From Diospyros lotus (Eukaryota > Streptophyta > Magnoliopsida > Ericales > Ebenaceae), in assembly GCF_014633365.1 (NCBI RefSeq), contig NC_068343.1, positions 29,295,307-29,359,306 on the forward strand: a stretch of DNA of 64,000 bases. Reading direction: 5' to 3'. The translations under genes and the position numbers were made by a program. The first letter of the stretch is position 1. Each line of letters begins with the position of its first letter. Positions 33,950 to 45,409 of the stretch are shown piece after piece. The notes under the pieces were generated by a model. That model saw only the letters and a list, made by a program, of their open reading frames with translations, was not told the origin of the DNA and did not search any database.

Positions 33950-35546
33950 TGCAACATTCCAATAATTTGGGAGTAGTTAATAATTATTTAATCCTACATT
34001 TGAAGTGATTTTTGATTTATTGGAATTGAATAATTTAGTGAATAGTTGTTAATTATTAATTATTATGTATAAGGAGATTATAAAATATTTGCGGGTTTAA
34101 GAGGAATATTAATTTATTTTTGTATTAAGGAGTTGGGCAAGTAATTGTTGAAAAATATCATATATAAAAGGTATTATTTAAGTAGGGTGTTTATGGTGAT
34201 TTCTGGAAAATTTGGGGTCTGGGAGCAATTTTCGAAAATAGCTGTGAGGCCTCTTTAAAATTAATTAAGGTTGTATAATGGTTGAAGATGCAGTTGGCTC
34301 GAGCGATCACACGCGAGGGCTTCCATGGGCGAGGCACGGGTTTGATCTACAGGGAGGCTTACGCGTTGGGGAGAAAGAAAAAATTATTTTGGGCAGCAGG
34401 GGCGGGCTAAAACGGCGCCATTTCGGGGCGCTAGTGCAGGCCAATTCGCGGCCACGTGGCGCTTGCTGGTGCGCCTGCACTACTGCTTCCATGTGTCCTC
34501 TGTTTTTGCGAATTTCAATGCCAAATTGGCCATGTATTCTGGCCGATTTTTCAGTGGGAATAGGCTGTGTAATTAGCTGTTATTTTAAGGTTCAATTGAA
34601 GCTAAATTGGGAGTAGATCAGAGGGCATTCGGGAGAAGGAAGAGGCACGAAGAAAGGAGAAAATAGAAGGAAAAATTAGAAGATTGATTTTACTCTGTGC
34701 AATTGAAGATCTGAAAGGTGAGGTAGGTTAATCAGCTAGCAATAAACATTTTCTATGGATTAAATCTTATTTATAGGCTACATTTTGACTTATTTTAGTG
34801 CTATTATTATTTTGCAGTGCGTGGGCATTTAGGGCAAAAAATCTACGAAATAAGCCAAGCCCTCTTCACTTTCTAATTTTTAGTGACCTCTTATACCCGT
34901 AATAGCCTCAATTTTATATCGATTTAATCAGATTATTGGAAATACGCATATAGGCTTTGTACCAAAACTTAGTGTAATTAGTAAAAATTACTAATTTGTG
35001 CAATAGCAGAGCAAGGAGGTGGGAATCTACTATTAAAAGGAAAGCTCTAAACTCCCTCTGTAAACCCTACAACTTTTGTGTAAGTCCCCATTATTTCTTG
35101 TATTTTACCCCCTCCCTTACTCCAATTCGGCTCCTAGCATTACTCATTGGGTTATTATTCATTTGGTATAATTTAAATTAAATCTGAGACTTCTAGAATG
35201 TTAGTTGTTGAAAGCTTACAGGGTATTGTGTATCGCCCCCACTCCTCTTGGGAATGATGTTGAACCCAACTTGGGGACTAGGTTCTTAGATGTGCGAGTT
35301 TGATTATGGATTACTTGGGTGTGAGTAGGCTAGGGCTATTGAGCAGTGGGGCAGGGGTCGACTGTTTGGTGACGTTGGAGTAGACTATTATACGACCCTA
35401 GAGTGGACCATCGGGCGGACACTCCTAGTCACCAACCTTTGACCGGTGCCGGACACTGCTGACTAACTCTGCCATTATGTGATTTACTTCATGATTTGAT
35501 ATGTGTGCACTGGAGACTCCTCAGAACACTGCTCTGATACCAATAC
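33950..35546 (+). mobile_element. LTR-I, truncated LTR (plus)
   Basis: It starts TGCAACATTCC at 33950, which aligns with the first bases of LTR-H (TGTAATATCC). It shares with LTR-H the GGTTGAAGATGCAG/GGTTGAGGTGCGCG block and a GC-rich promoter block with CACGTG (34453-34458). Near 35220-35260 it has the ...GTATCGCCCCCACTCC...GGGAATGATG stretch found in LTR-A (about 6970) and LTR-H (about 30640). The conserved 3' half is missing: the sequence runs into LTR-D at 35547. The last 250 bases may instead belong to the internal region of the LTR-D element. No right-hand duplication was found. Confidence 0.6.
35531..35542 (-). promoter_or_regulatory. Primer-binding site for initiator Met-tRNA
   Basis: On the minus strand this reads TGGTATCAGAGC, the standard plant retrotransposon site complementary to the 3' end of initiator tRNA-Met. 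It lies four bases from the end of LTR-D. That makes LTR-D the 5' LTR of a minus-strand element whose internal region is now only a short stump to the left. Confidence 0.75.
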
Positions 35547-38212
35547 TGTAACACCCCCTTCTCTTAGAACTGCCTGAGAGGAGGTGCTACGGGGAAACAA
35601 AATAAAACTAATTGATAAACTAAAATCTAATACCATAATTGAATATCTCAATCAACTAAAATAAAACTCTAAGTTAACATAAACTAAAAAACCATAAACT
35701 CTGTCTAAGGGACAATCCCTCAACTGAAATATAAAATAACCCTAACTGAAAAGACACTACAAATTGACAATCTCCCAGACATCTTTTGTCTTGAACGGCT
35801 CCACGTACACACCCTACTGACCACTGCTGCTAGGCCCCACCTTTGGTACTCCCCCGCTAGGGCCTGGAATGGTGAAGAGTACAAGATGAGCTACAAAGCT
35901 CAGCAAGTAATAAGCTGGAAAGAATAACTGAAGTTGAATTGAGAAATATCGATACTCATAAAGATAATAACTATCCTTGTACTGAGAGATATAAGAATCA
36001 CTGTAAGGTTGCATTTACAAGATGTAATGCACATAAACTGTAAAGTAAATGCAGGTATGCAAGTTTGGCTCATAGGCTCACATAACTGTAATACATACCT
36101 AACTGATCTAAATCCTGCAAACATAAAATTTGTAAGCACATACTGTGGGCATTATGCCCCTAGCCCCCTGGTCGACATCAGACGAGCAACTCATAATTGA
36201 GATATATTGAAACTGATACTAGTGGGATCGTCACGGACAAGTCGCCTGGCGCGTATAATGCAATGCTCATATAAATGCTGGCACACGAAATGTAGTGCTC
36301 CATATAAAGTCATGCTCAATGCTCATACAAATACGTGTGCACATAATCTCACAAAATTATGCTAAACATGTCATAATAATTGCTAAACTTGGTATATGAT
36401 CTTCATCAGCTATATTGGGATACAAAGATTTTGTAATTTCTGAGTATGGGCATGGCATAATGGATTTTATCATATCTTGGCATGAAAATTCAATATTTGA
36501 AGTATTGAATATTTGTATTAAATTTAAGACTTGCATTAAGAATTTACTGGAAGTCATTCGGATGTCTCAAGAGAGTCATTTGAATGCAAGAAAGGTCATT
36601 CGAATATAAGGCATAACACTGGAGATGCATTCAAATGGAATATGGGTCATTCGGATGTCATATGATATTATTCGGATGACAGCTGAAGCATAAGGGAGTA
36701 ATTTGAGTGAAGTAACAGCCATTTGAATGAAATAAATGGACTACCCAAGGTCATTTGAATGACAGAAACTCATTCGAATGATAGATGATATATAACAAAG
36801 GCTGGTCATTCGAATGACAGAAACTCATTTGAATGATAGATGATATATAACAAAGGTTATTCGGATCTTTCAAGGACTTGTTCGAATGACACAAATTCAT
36901 TCGAATGAATTTGGCAATTTTCCAAAATTTGAATGGGCAGAAAACAACTCATTCGAATGCAACAGTATCCCATTCGAATGAATGAATGGAATACACCCGG
37001 GTCATTCGAATGACAGAGAAACTCATTCGAATGCTAGACTATATAAAGCAACACCTTACTTAGATCTTCAAGGACTCATTCGAATGACAAGAAAACTCAT
37101 TCGAATGTCACACTCAAAACTTCAAAAAACACATACGAATGATATGATAACTCTAAGAACTCATTCGGATACTACTGGACTCATTCGAATGACAAAGAGG
37201 CTCATTCAAATGACTGAAAACTCATACGAAACGAAGCTTACAATAACAGAGACCATATCTTGAATCAAAAACTTAACATTACTACACCATACCAAAAGAA
37301 ATCTTGGGAGAACAATCCCAATTGATATAGATTAATATCAAGATGGATCAATCAATCGTTTATGAAAGAAAATGCTGTAAAAATTATGCATAGTTTATCA
37401 TAACTCACTAGATAATAACATAACTATGAATATACATATGGATGTAAACTGATAAAGATCTGGGAACAAGAACAAAGTGTCTCGTTAATTTGAGAACATA
37501 TGCTATCATGATTCAAAGATCATATTTAAAAGAATCACTATAAAGACTCATGCATATCTTCTTCATGCACTCACTGTTCTACGCGTATATATATATATAC
37601 ACACAGTAACTAATATAAATCTGAGAACTCAAAGAAGAACTGGAATAATCTGGATTCAAAACTGATATGAACTTGTAATAGAAGGGATTACAGGGAAGAA
37701 TACTTGCCTGCTAAATCTCTTTCATTGAACCCTTGAACGATCCCGAAGACTCTTGATCGACTCAACGCTTCAACAAAAGTTCCTATGTGATACTGCTACC
37801 TTTCTTGGCTCTCTGTTCTTCACAACATGAAGAAAGCTAAGGCTTATGAGACTTATATACACACATAAGAAGCCCTAGAAGCCTGTCTCCTTCTCCTACT
37901 ATAATTTGGAGACCTTATTCTTAATTAATTTGGATAATTTCCACTTAATCATTCTCACTCATGGATTCTCCCTCAAATACATAATATCACTAATGAAATA
38001 ATTCCTAATAATAGGAAATTATTATTTAAAACATCTAAAATTACCTCCATGCCCTTGCACTTAATTTCCACATAATTAAATGCCATTAAATGTTATTTCT
38101 CAATTAAAAATCTAAATTGCCACATTAAATAATTAATTCACAATTTCTTAAAACTTAAATAAATACTCAAATAATTCCTAATAAATTTTGGGCCCTCTAA
38201 TGGGTTGTTATA
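35547..38212 (-). mobile_element. LTR-D, 5' LTR of a truncated LTR retrotransposon (minus)
   Basis: Its ends are TGTAACACCCCC at 35547 and GGGTTGTTATA at 38212 (from TTACA). It is about 2.67 kb. It matches LTR-C (49547-51944) inverted: the CTCCCAGACATCTTT block, the CAAAGCTCAGCAAG block (about 35895) and the GCACATACTGTGGGC block (about 36135) all have counterparts. A primer-binding site follows directly. The minus-strand TATA box is near 37855. The region 36555-37235 is a CATTCGAATG array. Flanking duplications do not match, as expected for a truncated element. Confidence 0.75.
36555..37235. repeat. CATTCGAATG palindrome array in LTR-D
   Basis: About twenty copies of the 10-bp perfect palindrome CATTCGAATG and close variants, spaced 15-60 bases. 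Examples are near 36775, 36808, 36898, 36950, 36971, 37002, 37024, 37078 and 37099. Several are followed by ACAGAAACT or ACAAGAAAACT. Decayed copies read CATTTGAATG or CATTCAAATG, the two products of CpG transition. It is the same motif family as in LTR-F, but the surrounding LTR is of a different family. Confidence 0.85.
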
Positions 38213-39307
38213 GAAGAGCTTGAGAGGATGATGGTTTCGGTTTGCTTCTCCTCTTCACACCACAATGCACGCCAAGGGATGATTGAAAGGATCTTCTTTA
38301 AGAGTTTGTTAGAAGAGCTTCGTTCATTTGTGGTTGTGGCAAAAATCTCTTGTAGATGTGTAAACTTTTGTATGCTTGTGAAAGGGCTACTTCTTGTCTT
38401 CAAAGAATTGATATATATATCAAAGAGATAGATTTTTGGTTAATTATAATCGTTAGAGACAAGATAATAAAGTAGGTTTCGAAACACACATTTTAAGTTT
38501 CAAAATAACACATTTTTACACAGATGTTTCGAAACGTACATACCATGTTTCGAAATGTACATACCATGTTTCGAAACATACAGCCTTTATAGCTGGATAT
38601 GCACCAAGAGACCGAATGAGTGGAGGACATCTTTTAAAAACAATATAATTTGGTTTTATTCTCCACTTATAACATATCTAAAATTTAACATCAGGGTATG
38701 GGGATTATTTCAAAAAATAAGCTTTTAAAATAGCTTTTGAAATAAAGAGCAAAAGCATGACAGATTTTCAAATATTCTTCTGACAGAGTCAGATGTTTCG
38801 AAATATGAAAAAGAAGGTTTCGAAACATACTTCAGAAACATGTTTCAAAACATGTTAAACAAGGATTTTAAAAACATTGTTGACAAAGGTTTCGAAACAT
38901 ACTATACAAGTTTCGAAACATAAGCTTAGTTTTCAAATAGGTTTCGAAATACAGCATATAAATTTAGTAAAACTTGAAACCTTATCAGTATACATTTCAA
39001 AACATGTTTAGAAACATGACAGACAGATGTTTTGAAACATCGAAACATTGTTTTGAAATATGATGCATAAAAAATTGAATTTATTCAAACATGTCAAGGA
39101 GCATTTCGAATATGCATAGAAACAAAACAAAACAATGTTTTGAAACGTAGAAACATGGTTTCGAAACATGATACATGAATTTTGGATTTTTTATACATTT
39201 GACCTTTAGTGCCAAAACACTAATCATGAATGTTTCGAAATATGAAAAACTTATTTCGAAATATGAGATTTTCATATGGTCTTTCATCAAACACATTTTC
39301 TTATATA
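38213..39307. repeat. Noncoding block with ATGTTTCGAAACAT palindromes
   Basis: No gene. From about 38475 to 39260 the motif GTTTCGAAACATA and variants recur more than fifteen times, and the full palindrome is ATGTTTCGAAACAT. The same motif fills 63640-63935. It lies downstream (minus sense) of the Tat protease fragment, but at the far right of the window it lies upstream of another protease fragment. It is therefore probably a separate inserted element and not part of Tat itself. Confidence 0.65.
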
Positions 39308-39917
39308 TCAAAAAATATGATACAACATATTGACACAGTAGGGAGCACGACTCCTAGTGCCTCTGTCATGCCTAGGGGCTGAGACTTTCATGCTGTAATT
39401 GAAACATTGCTGAGCTTCCTTTTGGTCTGCATGGACGATACCGACCTCGGTGGCTAACATCGAGAATTTCATTGACAGGTGCGGGGTGGAGATAATAGTG
39501 CCCAAGGCATTGAGGGATGGTTGGCCTAGAGAGGCATTGTACAGGGTCTGGCAATCAACAACCAAATACTTGATGTTAATTTTTTTAAGGAGGGGTGTTA
39601 TCCCAAATGTGGTAAGCAGCTCAATGCACCCCTTGACATTCACTTGTTCACTAGAGAAGCTGACCAGACTCCCATGGAATAGTTTCGGGTCCCCTTCTGG
39701 GATTTTGAACTCCCTTGGTCAATGAGGAACTTCTTAACGACAAAGTTGGCTACTACGACAGATATTGCCATGGGATCATTAAGGTTCTGATCAGTTCCCT
39801 CGAAGTCCTTGTTGGTGAAGGAGATTATTGGGAACCGAGCCATCCTCATTCGACCTTGTTTGGCATTGTTGACCGACATGACTGCTCTAAGGTGCCGCTT
39901 TTGTGTCAAGTTGGAGT
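39308..39917 (-). pseudogene. Tat-lineage Ty3/gypsy protease region, fragment
   Basis: Minus-strand coding from 39909 has QKRHLRAVMSVN, FTNKDFEGTDQNLNDPMAIS and VVKKFLIDQGSS. The last is the retropepsin active-site region, in which the family's usual 'VLVDxGSS' Asp is kept. A frame change follows, then GCIELLTTFGITP, YLVVDCQTLYNASLGQPSLNALG and VHADQKEAQQCF at 39643-39370. This order is that of Tat/Retand/Ogre elements just before reverse transcriptase. Homology stops near 39310 and no reverse transcriptase, RNase H or integrase is present anywhere in the window. The upstream gag continues at 46656, across LTR-E. Confidence 0.85.
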
Positions 39918-40609
39918 CTCCTTGTAAGGGCCGCTCTTGGATTTACCTGCTAGCATTGGAAAATCCGAGATAAGGTCCTCTCAAAATGGATACAGAAACA
40001 ACTTACCAAAAATTTTCATTTCCAATAATTGCTCACTATCAATAGGAGCCAAAAATAATTCTTACATTAACTTTCATACAATATTTTTAAGGCTGTAAAA
40101 GCCATACACTTCCCAAAAATACAAGGGCACAAATGGAAATACAAAATAAGCTTTCTCCTCAGGCCCTACACACAAGTCCCAAAAATCTTGAGGTTGGGAA
40201 AAATCTCTGTACACTTCTACCCTTGGACTCTTGCTCCACTGGGCTCACCCTTTACCACTGCTTTTCCCTTACCTAGAATGACAATAAGAAACAAGGTGAG
40301 CCACAAGGCTCAGAAAGTATATATGTGTAGGAATAAAAGCAGGGAAATGAAGGCATACATATCATCGAATAGGATAAAATCAACTATCCAAGACTCATAC
40401 ATAATTTGGGACATGCCTTCACTAATAAATACCATTCCCTTTATATAGGACTACATTTTGCATCATCGAATCCAATATAGTAATAAAGCACGAGCATACT
40501 AAAATGGCACACAAGGCATTCAAATACATATATTTTCATGAACTTAGCAAACACTTACACCCTTTTTTACCACTTTTATAATTTCACTGAGTACGGCTGC
40601 AATGGCACT

Positions 40610-40760
40610 TTAACCCACAATCTTACGTATTACAAGATATTGCTACAATGGGACTCTAACCCACAGTCTTACATAGTACAAGATATGGCTACAGTGGGAT
40701 TCTAACCCACAGTCTTACAAATTACAAGATACCATATGCTTGGGGACTCGAACCCATAGT
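40610..40760. repeat. Short tandem units in LTR-E
   Basis: About four copies of a 45-50 bp unit close to CAATGGGACTCTAACCCACAG followed by TCTTACATATTACAAGATA. LTR-G has a related set at 26130-26240, indicating that these two LTRs share ancestry. Confidence 0.65.
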
Positions 40761-41052
40761 CTTACACTGCCTTGTTTGGATATTCTCTTCCTTTTTCTTT
40801 CCCATACAACATTCAAGCATTTCGAACACATACCATGTAGCATTTAAGAACAACTATTAAGAGGACTTCTTATAAAAAGATGACTTTATACTCTCCCTTT
40901 AAGACTCTTAGCTATCGCACATAAATCAACATGTAAATAGCTTCAATCACATCCATTAAATTCTTATTCAACAATTAAACAACTTATTTTAGCACTGTAA
41001 TATCCCGTATCGAGCAATGGGAAGGATCGTAACAACTTACCCTAATGGGCTT

Positions 41053-41124
41053 ACGCGAACTTCCCAAGGGGTCACTCATCCTTGAACTTCCCCAGCTCAA
41101 GCACGCTTAACCCGGGAGTTCTTT
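41053..41124 (-). other. 5S rRNA-derived segment in Cassandra 3' LTR
   Basis: On the minus strand the segment carries GAACTCCCGGGTTAAGCGTGC and a GGATGAGTGACC-like box, corresponding to the 5S rRNA stretch GTTAAGCGTGCTTGG...GATGGGTGACC. This region includes the internal Pol III promoter elements (A box and C box). It is a domesticated copy inside a TRIM, not a functional 5S gene. Confidence 0.85.
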
Positions 41125-41451
41125 ATCTACATTTAGCCCAAAAGGTATCCAGCTAGTGTTATTTCCTTCCTTACTTATTCTCCATATACTACCCTTCTCT
41201 AGGCTCTTGGAGTATTACATTCTCCCCCACTTGAGCACATGACGTGCTCGTCATGCGACCTTACTACTGGTTCCAGATCTTCTCCCATTTAAGGGCTATT
41301 ATCCTAGAAGCTTTCCAGGAGCCACTCCTTGTTCAAGCCCTCGTGCCCCGGCGCCACTCCCGAACCTTATCAAATCGCCTCTTCCAAGGGTTGGTTTGAT
41401 ACCACCTATAACATCCCACATCGAGCGATATGAAGGATCATAACTTACCCT

Positions 41452-43450
41452 TGAAAGTTAAGCAAGATCACTACGGGGCAAGCAGCGTAGTTCAAAAATT
41501 TTGAACCTTACCTCGATCCCGGCGATTGGATCAATGTCGAAATCAAATCATTCACAAACAAATAAATAAATCTAACCTTTAGATTATCGAGTCGTTCGCG
41601 GATTCGAGCCGTCCAAGCGTCCGGCCTCTAACTCGTGATACGCGGCACGCGTCCGTTGGCAAGGAGAGCGGAATAGGAGTGCTAGCTCCTTCTCCTTTGC
41701 GCGGCTTGTGTATGGACGGTAAAAGAACACCCACGTTTCAAATCGATGTCAAAAGAAACGGGAAAGAGTGAACGGCAATGCGTTTTTCAACTCATGAAAA
41801 ACGACACCAAAAATCACCTATCTAATGGGCAACCTATAAAAGGATATTTATAATGAAATATCCTAGGGTTTCTAAAACCCTAATGGATTGGGCTAGCCCA
41901 TTAATTCTAATTTAATTAGAATCATAAGTGGGCTTATTCTAGTCCAACTAGAAATATAATTAAATGGCCCAATCTTTTTATAGGTTAAATAAAATATTAT
42001 GGCCCAAATCTAATTCAAGCCCAAATATATTTTATTTAATATTTGGCCCAAATCTAATTTGGTCCAAATATAATATTTAATATTTGGCCCAAATCTAATT
42101 TAGTCCAAATATAATATTTATTTTAATATTTGGCCCAAATCCAATTTAGTCCAAATATAATATTTAATTTAATATTTGGCCCAAATCTAATTTAGTCCAA
42201 ATATTAACTTAAGCCAAAAAATATTTTATTTCCTATTTGCCACTCCAACAAATAGAAAATCATTAAATTAGAAACTCCTTCCTAATTTAATCAAATGCCA
42301 TTTTTAGGAAACTCTTTCCATCACGACGACTCCTCGTCATATCGACGTCATTACGTCTATCTGTTCTTTTTCCGTGAGAACCTACGATGGCACAACTTCT
42401 TGCCGAAGTGTCCCACTTAACCATACGTCCACTCTCCTGGTTTAAGCCAGGGACCGTGCCTATTGCGTATGACTCATTAGGCTTCCGAATATGTTGGCAA
42501 TGTGTCGGTACGAACACATAAGACAAGATTGGCCTCTAGCAAGGCATCATGCCTACCCAATTATTCAGAAGGATTCATAATCCGCAAATAACCTTTCACG
42601 AGCATGGTTACCGTGTAATACGATCCTCTCGTCAATGTATCTTATGTGATCTCAAGTATGGCGATGTGTTGCTTGATAACGATCACATGAGTTTTCTTCG
42701 GTCTTTCGGATATCTTCACTTAATAGAAAGTGAATCAATAACTCCTTATTTATCTCTTTCACCATGGCCATGGATTTAAAGTGAATATCCACCGAATGCG
42801 CCTTAGATACATCATCCTCTATCAAGGGATAGACGAGTCCCATCTTGGCTATGCACCCATCTCCATAAGCCTCATGATATACCCAACGATCGCCCACGTG
42901 CAGCCTTTGTCTAGGCCCATCGAAACGATGTCAAAGCATACCGGTCTTCTTATGAGATGACCGTGACAACCTCAGGTCCAAGGATTAGTTACACCCATCT
43001 CGTATGAGAATTCCATCAACATATAACCAAAATGGATTCTCGTGGCGAGTCATGTCCAGTGACACGTTCTCCAACATTGGTCACCTATGTACTTGTCTAG
43101 GCATCCCCATGCCTATGGGTGTGAGACCCCCATTGCTATCACATAGCAAAAACATAGCACATACAAGTCTTACCGCAATTGTCAATGTCCATTCTTGACA
43201 TTGCTACGACTTGGGACGTTTAATGATGTCTATAAACTGTGATGCATCATCTCACATCTTTATAGATTATTCACAGTATACATCATATGGACTTCTATCT
43301 AGTTTCGTTTGGTTATTACAATAATAATAAGAAACTAGTAGAATGACTTCTTGTGAATTTGAATAACTCCTTATTCAAATAATAACATGATTACAATTGT
43401 CAGTGCACAACATGCCCAATCAGATTGGGTCTAGAGCACCTACACTAACA
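41452..43450 (-). mobile_element. LTR-K copy 1, 1999-bp solo LTR in Cassandra
   Basis: Its ends are TGAAAGTTAAGC and CACTAACA (minus-strand TGTTAGTGTAGG ... CTTTCA). It is flanked by ACCCT (41447-41451 and 43451-43455). Removing it restores the Cassandra LTR. It has a minus-strand TATAAATA box (41845-41852) and a 55-60 bp tandem stretch of AATATTTGGCCCAAATC units (about 42000-42210). The inverted copy at 61477-63475 has exactly the same length. Frames such as 42897-42652 recur in the other copy but with differences, and show no family resemblance. The superfamily is unproven; Copia seems likely from the terminal style. Confidence 0.9.
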
Positions 43451-43463
43451 ACCCTAATGGGCC

Positions 43464-43535
43464 TACGCAAACTTCCCAGGGAGTCACCCATCCTTGAACT
43501 TCCCCAACTCAAGCACGCTTAATCCGGGAGTTCTT
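43464..43535 (-). other. 5S rRNA-derived segment in Cassandra 5' LTR
   Basis: This is the counterpart of 41053-41124, with GTTAAGCGTGC changed to ATTAAGCGTGC and the GGATGGGTGACTC box intact. The segment was separated from the rest of its LTR by LTR-K, which inserted next to it at 43451. Confidence 0.85.
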
Positions 43536-45409
43536 TGCCTACATTCAACCCAAAAGGTATCCAGTTAGTGTTGTTTTCTTCCTTACTTATCCTCGATATA
43601 TACTACCCTTCTCTGGGCTCTTAGGGTATTACAAGCACACCCTCATTTTCCTATAACATGCAAGTACTAAAACAATCACAGGGTGTTAAAGGAATCCTAA
43701 AATACGGAAGCTAGGATCAAACCTAAAATGATTAGGATTTCCATGAGTTTGGTGTAATTACATACCTGGGCCATGCTTCCAATATACTTACCAAATATTC
43801 TCACGGCATCTTAAAAGTATCATTTACAAATAGTTTAGAGTATAACCACAACATTCAATCTTGGTACATGCTTAATATAAGTAACCTAACTTCTTTTTAC
43901 ATTACAACGTGTGGTTTAGAATAATAACTTAAAATAAAGCTAAACTAAGCGTCTACCACCTGCTTTCCTTTACTTGTACTCAAACCTAGGTTACCTGGCA
44001 CGTTTGAATATGCCAATGATTACATATGATACATCTAAGTGAAATGGTTCTGAGAAGGGAAAACATGCACGTGTATGCAGGTATGTTATGTCATGAAATC
44101 CTTCTCCTCTGTGGAAGCCCTAGCCAGGATGTTGCAATCACCCCAAAGCCAACATGTCCCTAACACCCTTGCCTTATTACGTGGTCCTCGACCACACATG
44201 TTAGCCCACAAGCTTGCCACAACCATAGATGTTATGATGCATGGTAAACAAATAGAAACAAAAGCATGCTTGAAATGAATGAAAACATGAGATGAAGCCA
44301 CAAACCTCACATAATGAAGTTGAGCATGCTTAAGATGTGTCAAAAATATGTATGAACCACTCACCTTGGTTTCTTACCCTTCGGTGTTACTGTTCACGAC
44401 TCGCTTACTGTTCACAGAGGTTGTTCCTGTAGAAAACATAACTTTTTGTAAATCAACATTAATTATTTTAGATAGGGTTGTAGGGAATTAAAAAAAGAGC
44501 AGAACTGGAAAATTTCATGGCCAAAGGGGGCTACACGGGCCCGCACGACCTGTCGAAAAAGGCGGCCACGCGCTTGGATACGTAGGCTTGGTTAGTGTCT
44601 GTTGTGCATGCACTAGTCATTTTCCTTCTTATCGGTCGTCAAAAATTCGGCTCAGAAAATTAAAAATGCCATATCTCCCTCGTTTTAACTCCGATTTAAC
44701 CCCCGTTCTAACTACGGTCTCCTTTTTTTATCCTCTACATGTTTATAGAAAAAAAAAAAGAACTTACCTTACTAATTTCCTGATTGTTTGGCACATTTTT
44801 TAAGAGTGGCTTGAGAACTCCGGTGAGACCATTTCTCTCTCGTTCTTGGTAGAATCTCCTCTTTTTTTCTTGTAGAATGCTCTCTATCTAAAGCTCTTAC
44901 TCTCCACTCTTTTGGATTGTACCAAAATCTCCACTGAAAGCTTGGTATTTATAAACTTCTTCTACGAATCGGGTTGCGCCATGTGTCCTCGAGATTTCTG
45001 AGTCATCATTGCTTTTACCCATGTTGCCACTTGTCCCTAGGATTTGTTCCTAATTATTACTTTTCTAATCATCAGTTTTTCCCGTTTGGTTACTTTAACA
45101 ACCCAGTTACGAGTTTTCAAAAATTACACTTTGGCCCAAAGTTTTTATGTGCTTACACTTTGCCCCTTGCCAACTAAGTCCTTGGACTTACTTGAATTGC
45201 CCCACTATCCTTGAAGAAAGGATTTCTTGTACAAATTCCCAAAGTTTGGGGAAATTTCACTTGCCTTCCCCAATTTTTCAAAAACTGCACTTATACCTGA
45301 GACCCCTAATTCCACGTAATGCTGTATTTCTTATAAATCAATAGTTTACAAGAATTTTGGGTATTACACCCATGGTGAATTTGGATGAAGAAAACTCATT
45401 TTTCTTAAA

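Larger units (their letters stand above)
40996..43633 (-). mobile_element. Cassandra TRIM retrotransposon, split by solo LTR-K
   Basis: It is flanked by AGCAC (40991-40995 and 43634-43638). It has two LTRs of 224 and 223 bp (40996-41219, and 41407-43633 once LTR-K is removed). Each starts TGTAATATCC or TATAACATCC and ends TATTACA. In minus sense a primer-binding site (TGGTATCAAACC, 41393-41404) follows the 5' LTR, and a polypurine tract (AGTGGGGGAGAA, 41220-41231) precedes the 3' LTR. Each LTR carries a 5S-rRNA-derived segment, the hallmark of Cassandra. The internal region is only about 187 bp and codes for nothing, so it depends on proteins from other elements. Confidence 0.93.
40990..45368 (-). 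mobile_element. B-family LTR inside LTR-E, split by Cassandra
   Basis: The right end is TTTTGGGTATTACA at 45368 (minus-strand start TGTAATACCC). The left end is close to 40990, next to the Cassandra duplication. From 43639 on it aligns with LTR-B (9040-11019): GGATCAAACCTAAAA, CATCTAAGTGA, GATGTTGCAATCACCCC and the TTCACGA...TTCACAG block all have counterparts. Without Cassandra it is about 1.73 kb. The minus-strand TATA box is at 44947-44956. A clear 5-bp duplication was not found, perhaps because the left end is altered. Open frames here (44086-44364, 44974-45177) are not genes. Confidence 0.65.

Noticed and set aside
41053..41124. 5S rRNA gene
   Set aside because: Only part of 5S is present and it is inside a Cassandra LTR with a counterpart in the other LTR.
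42652..42897. Frame repeated in the two LTR-K copies (also 62031-62213)
   Set aside because: Both are inside solo LTRs, differ in length and ends, and match no family. The similarity is that of the LTR itself.
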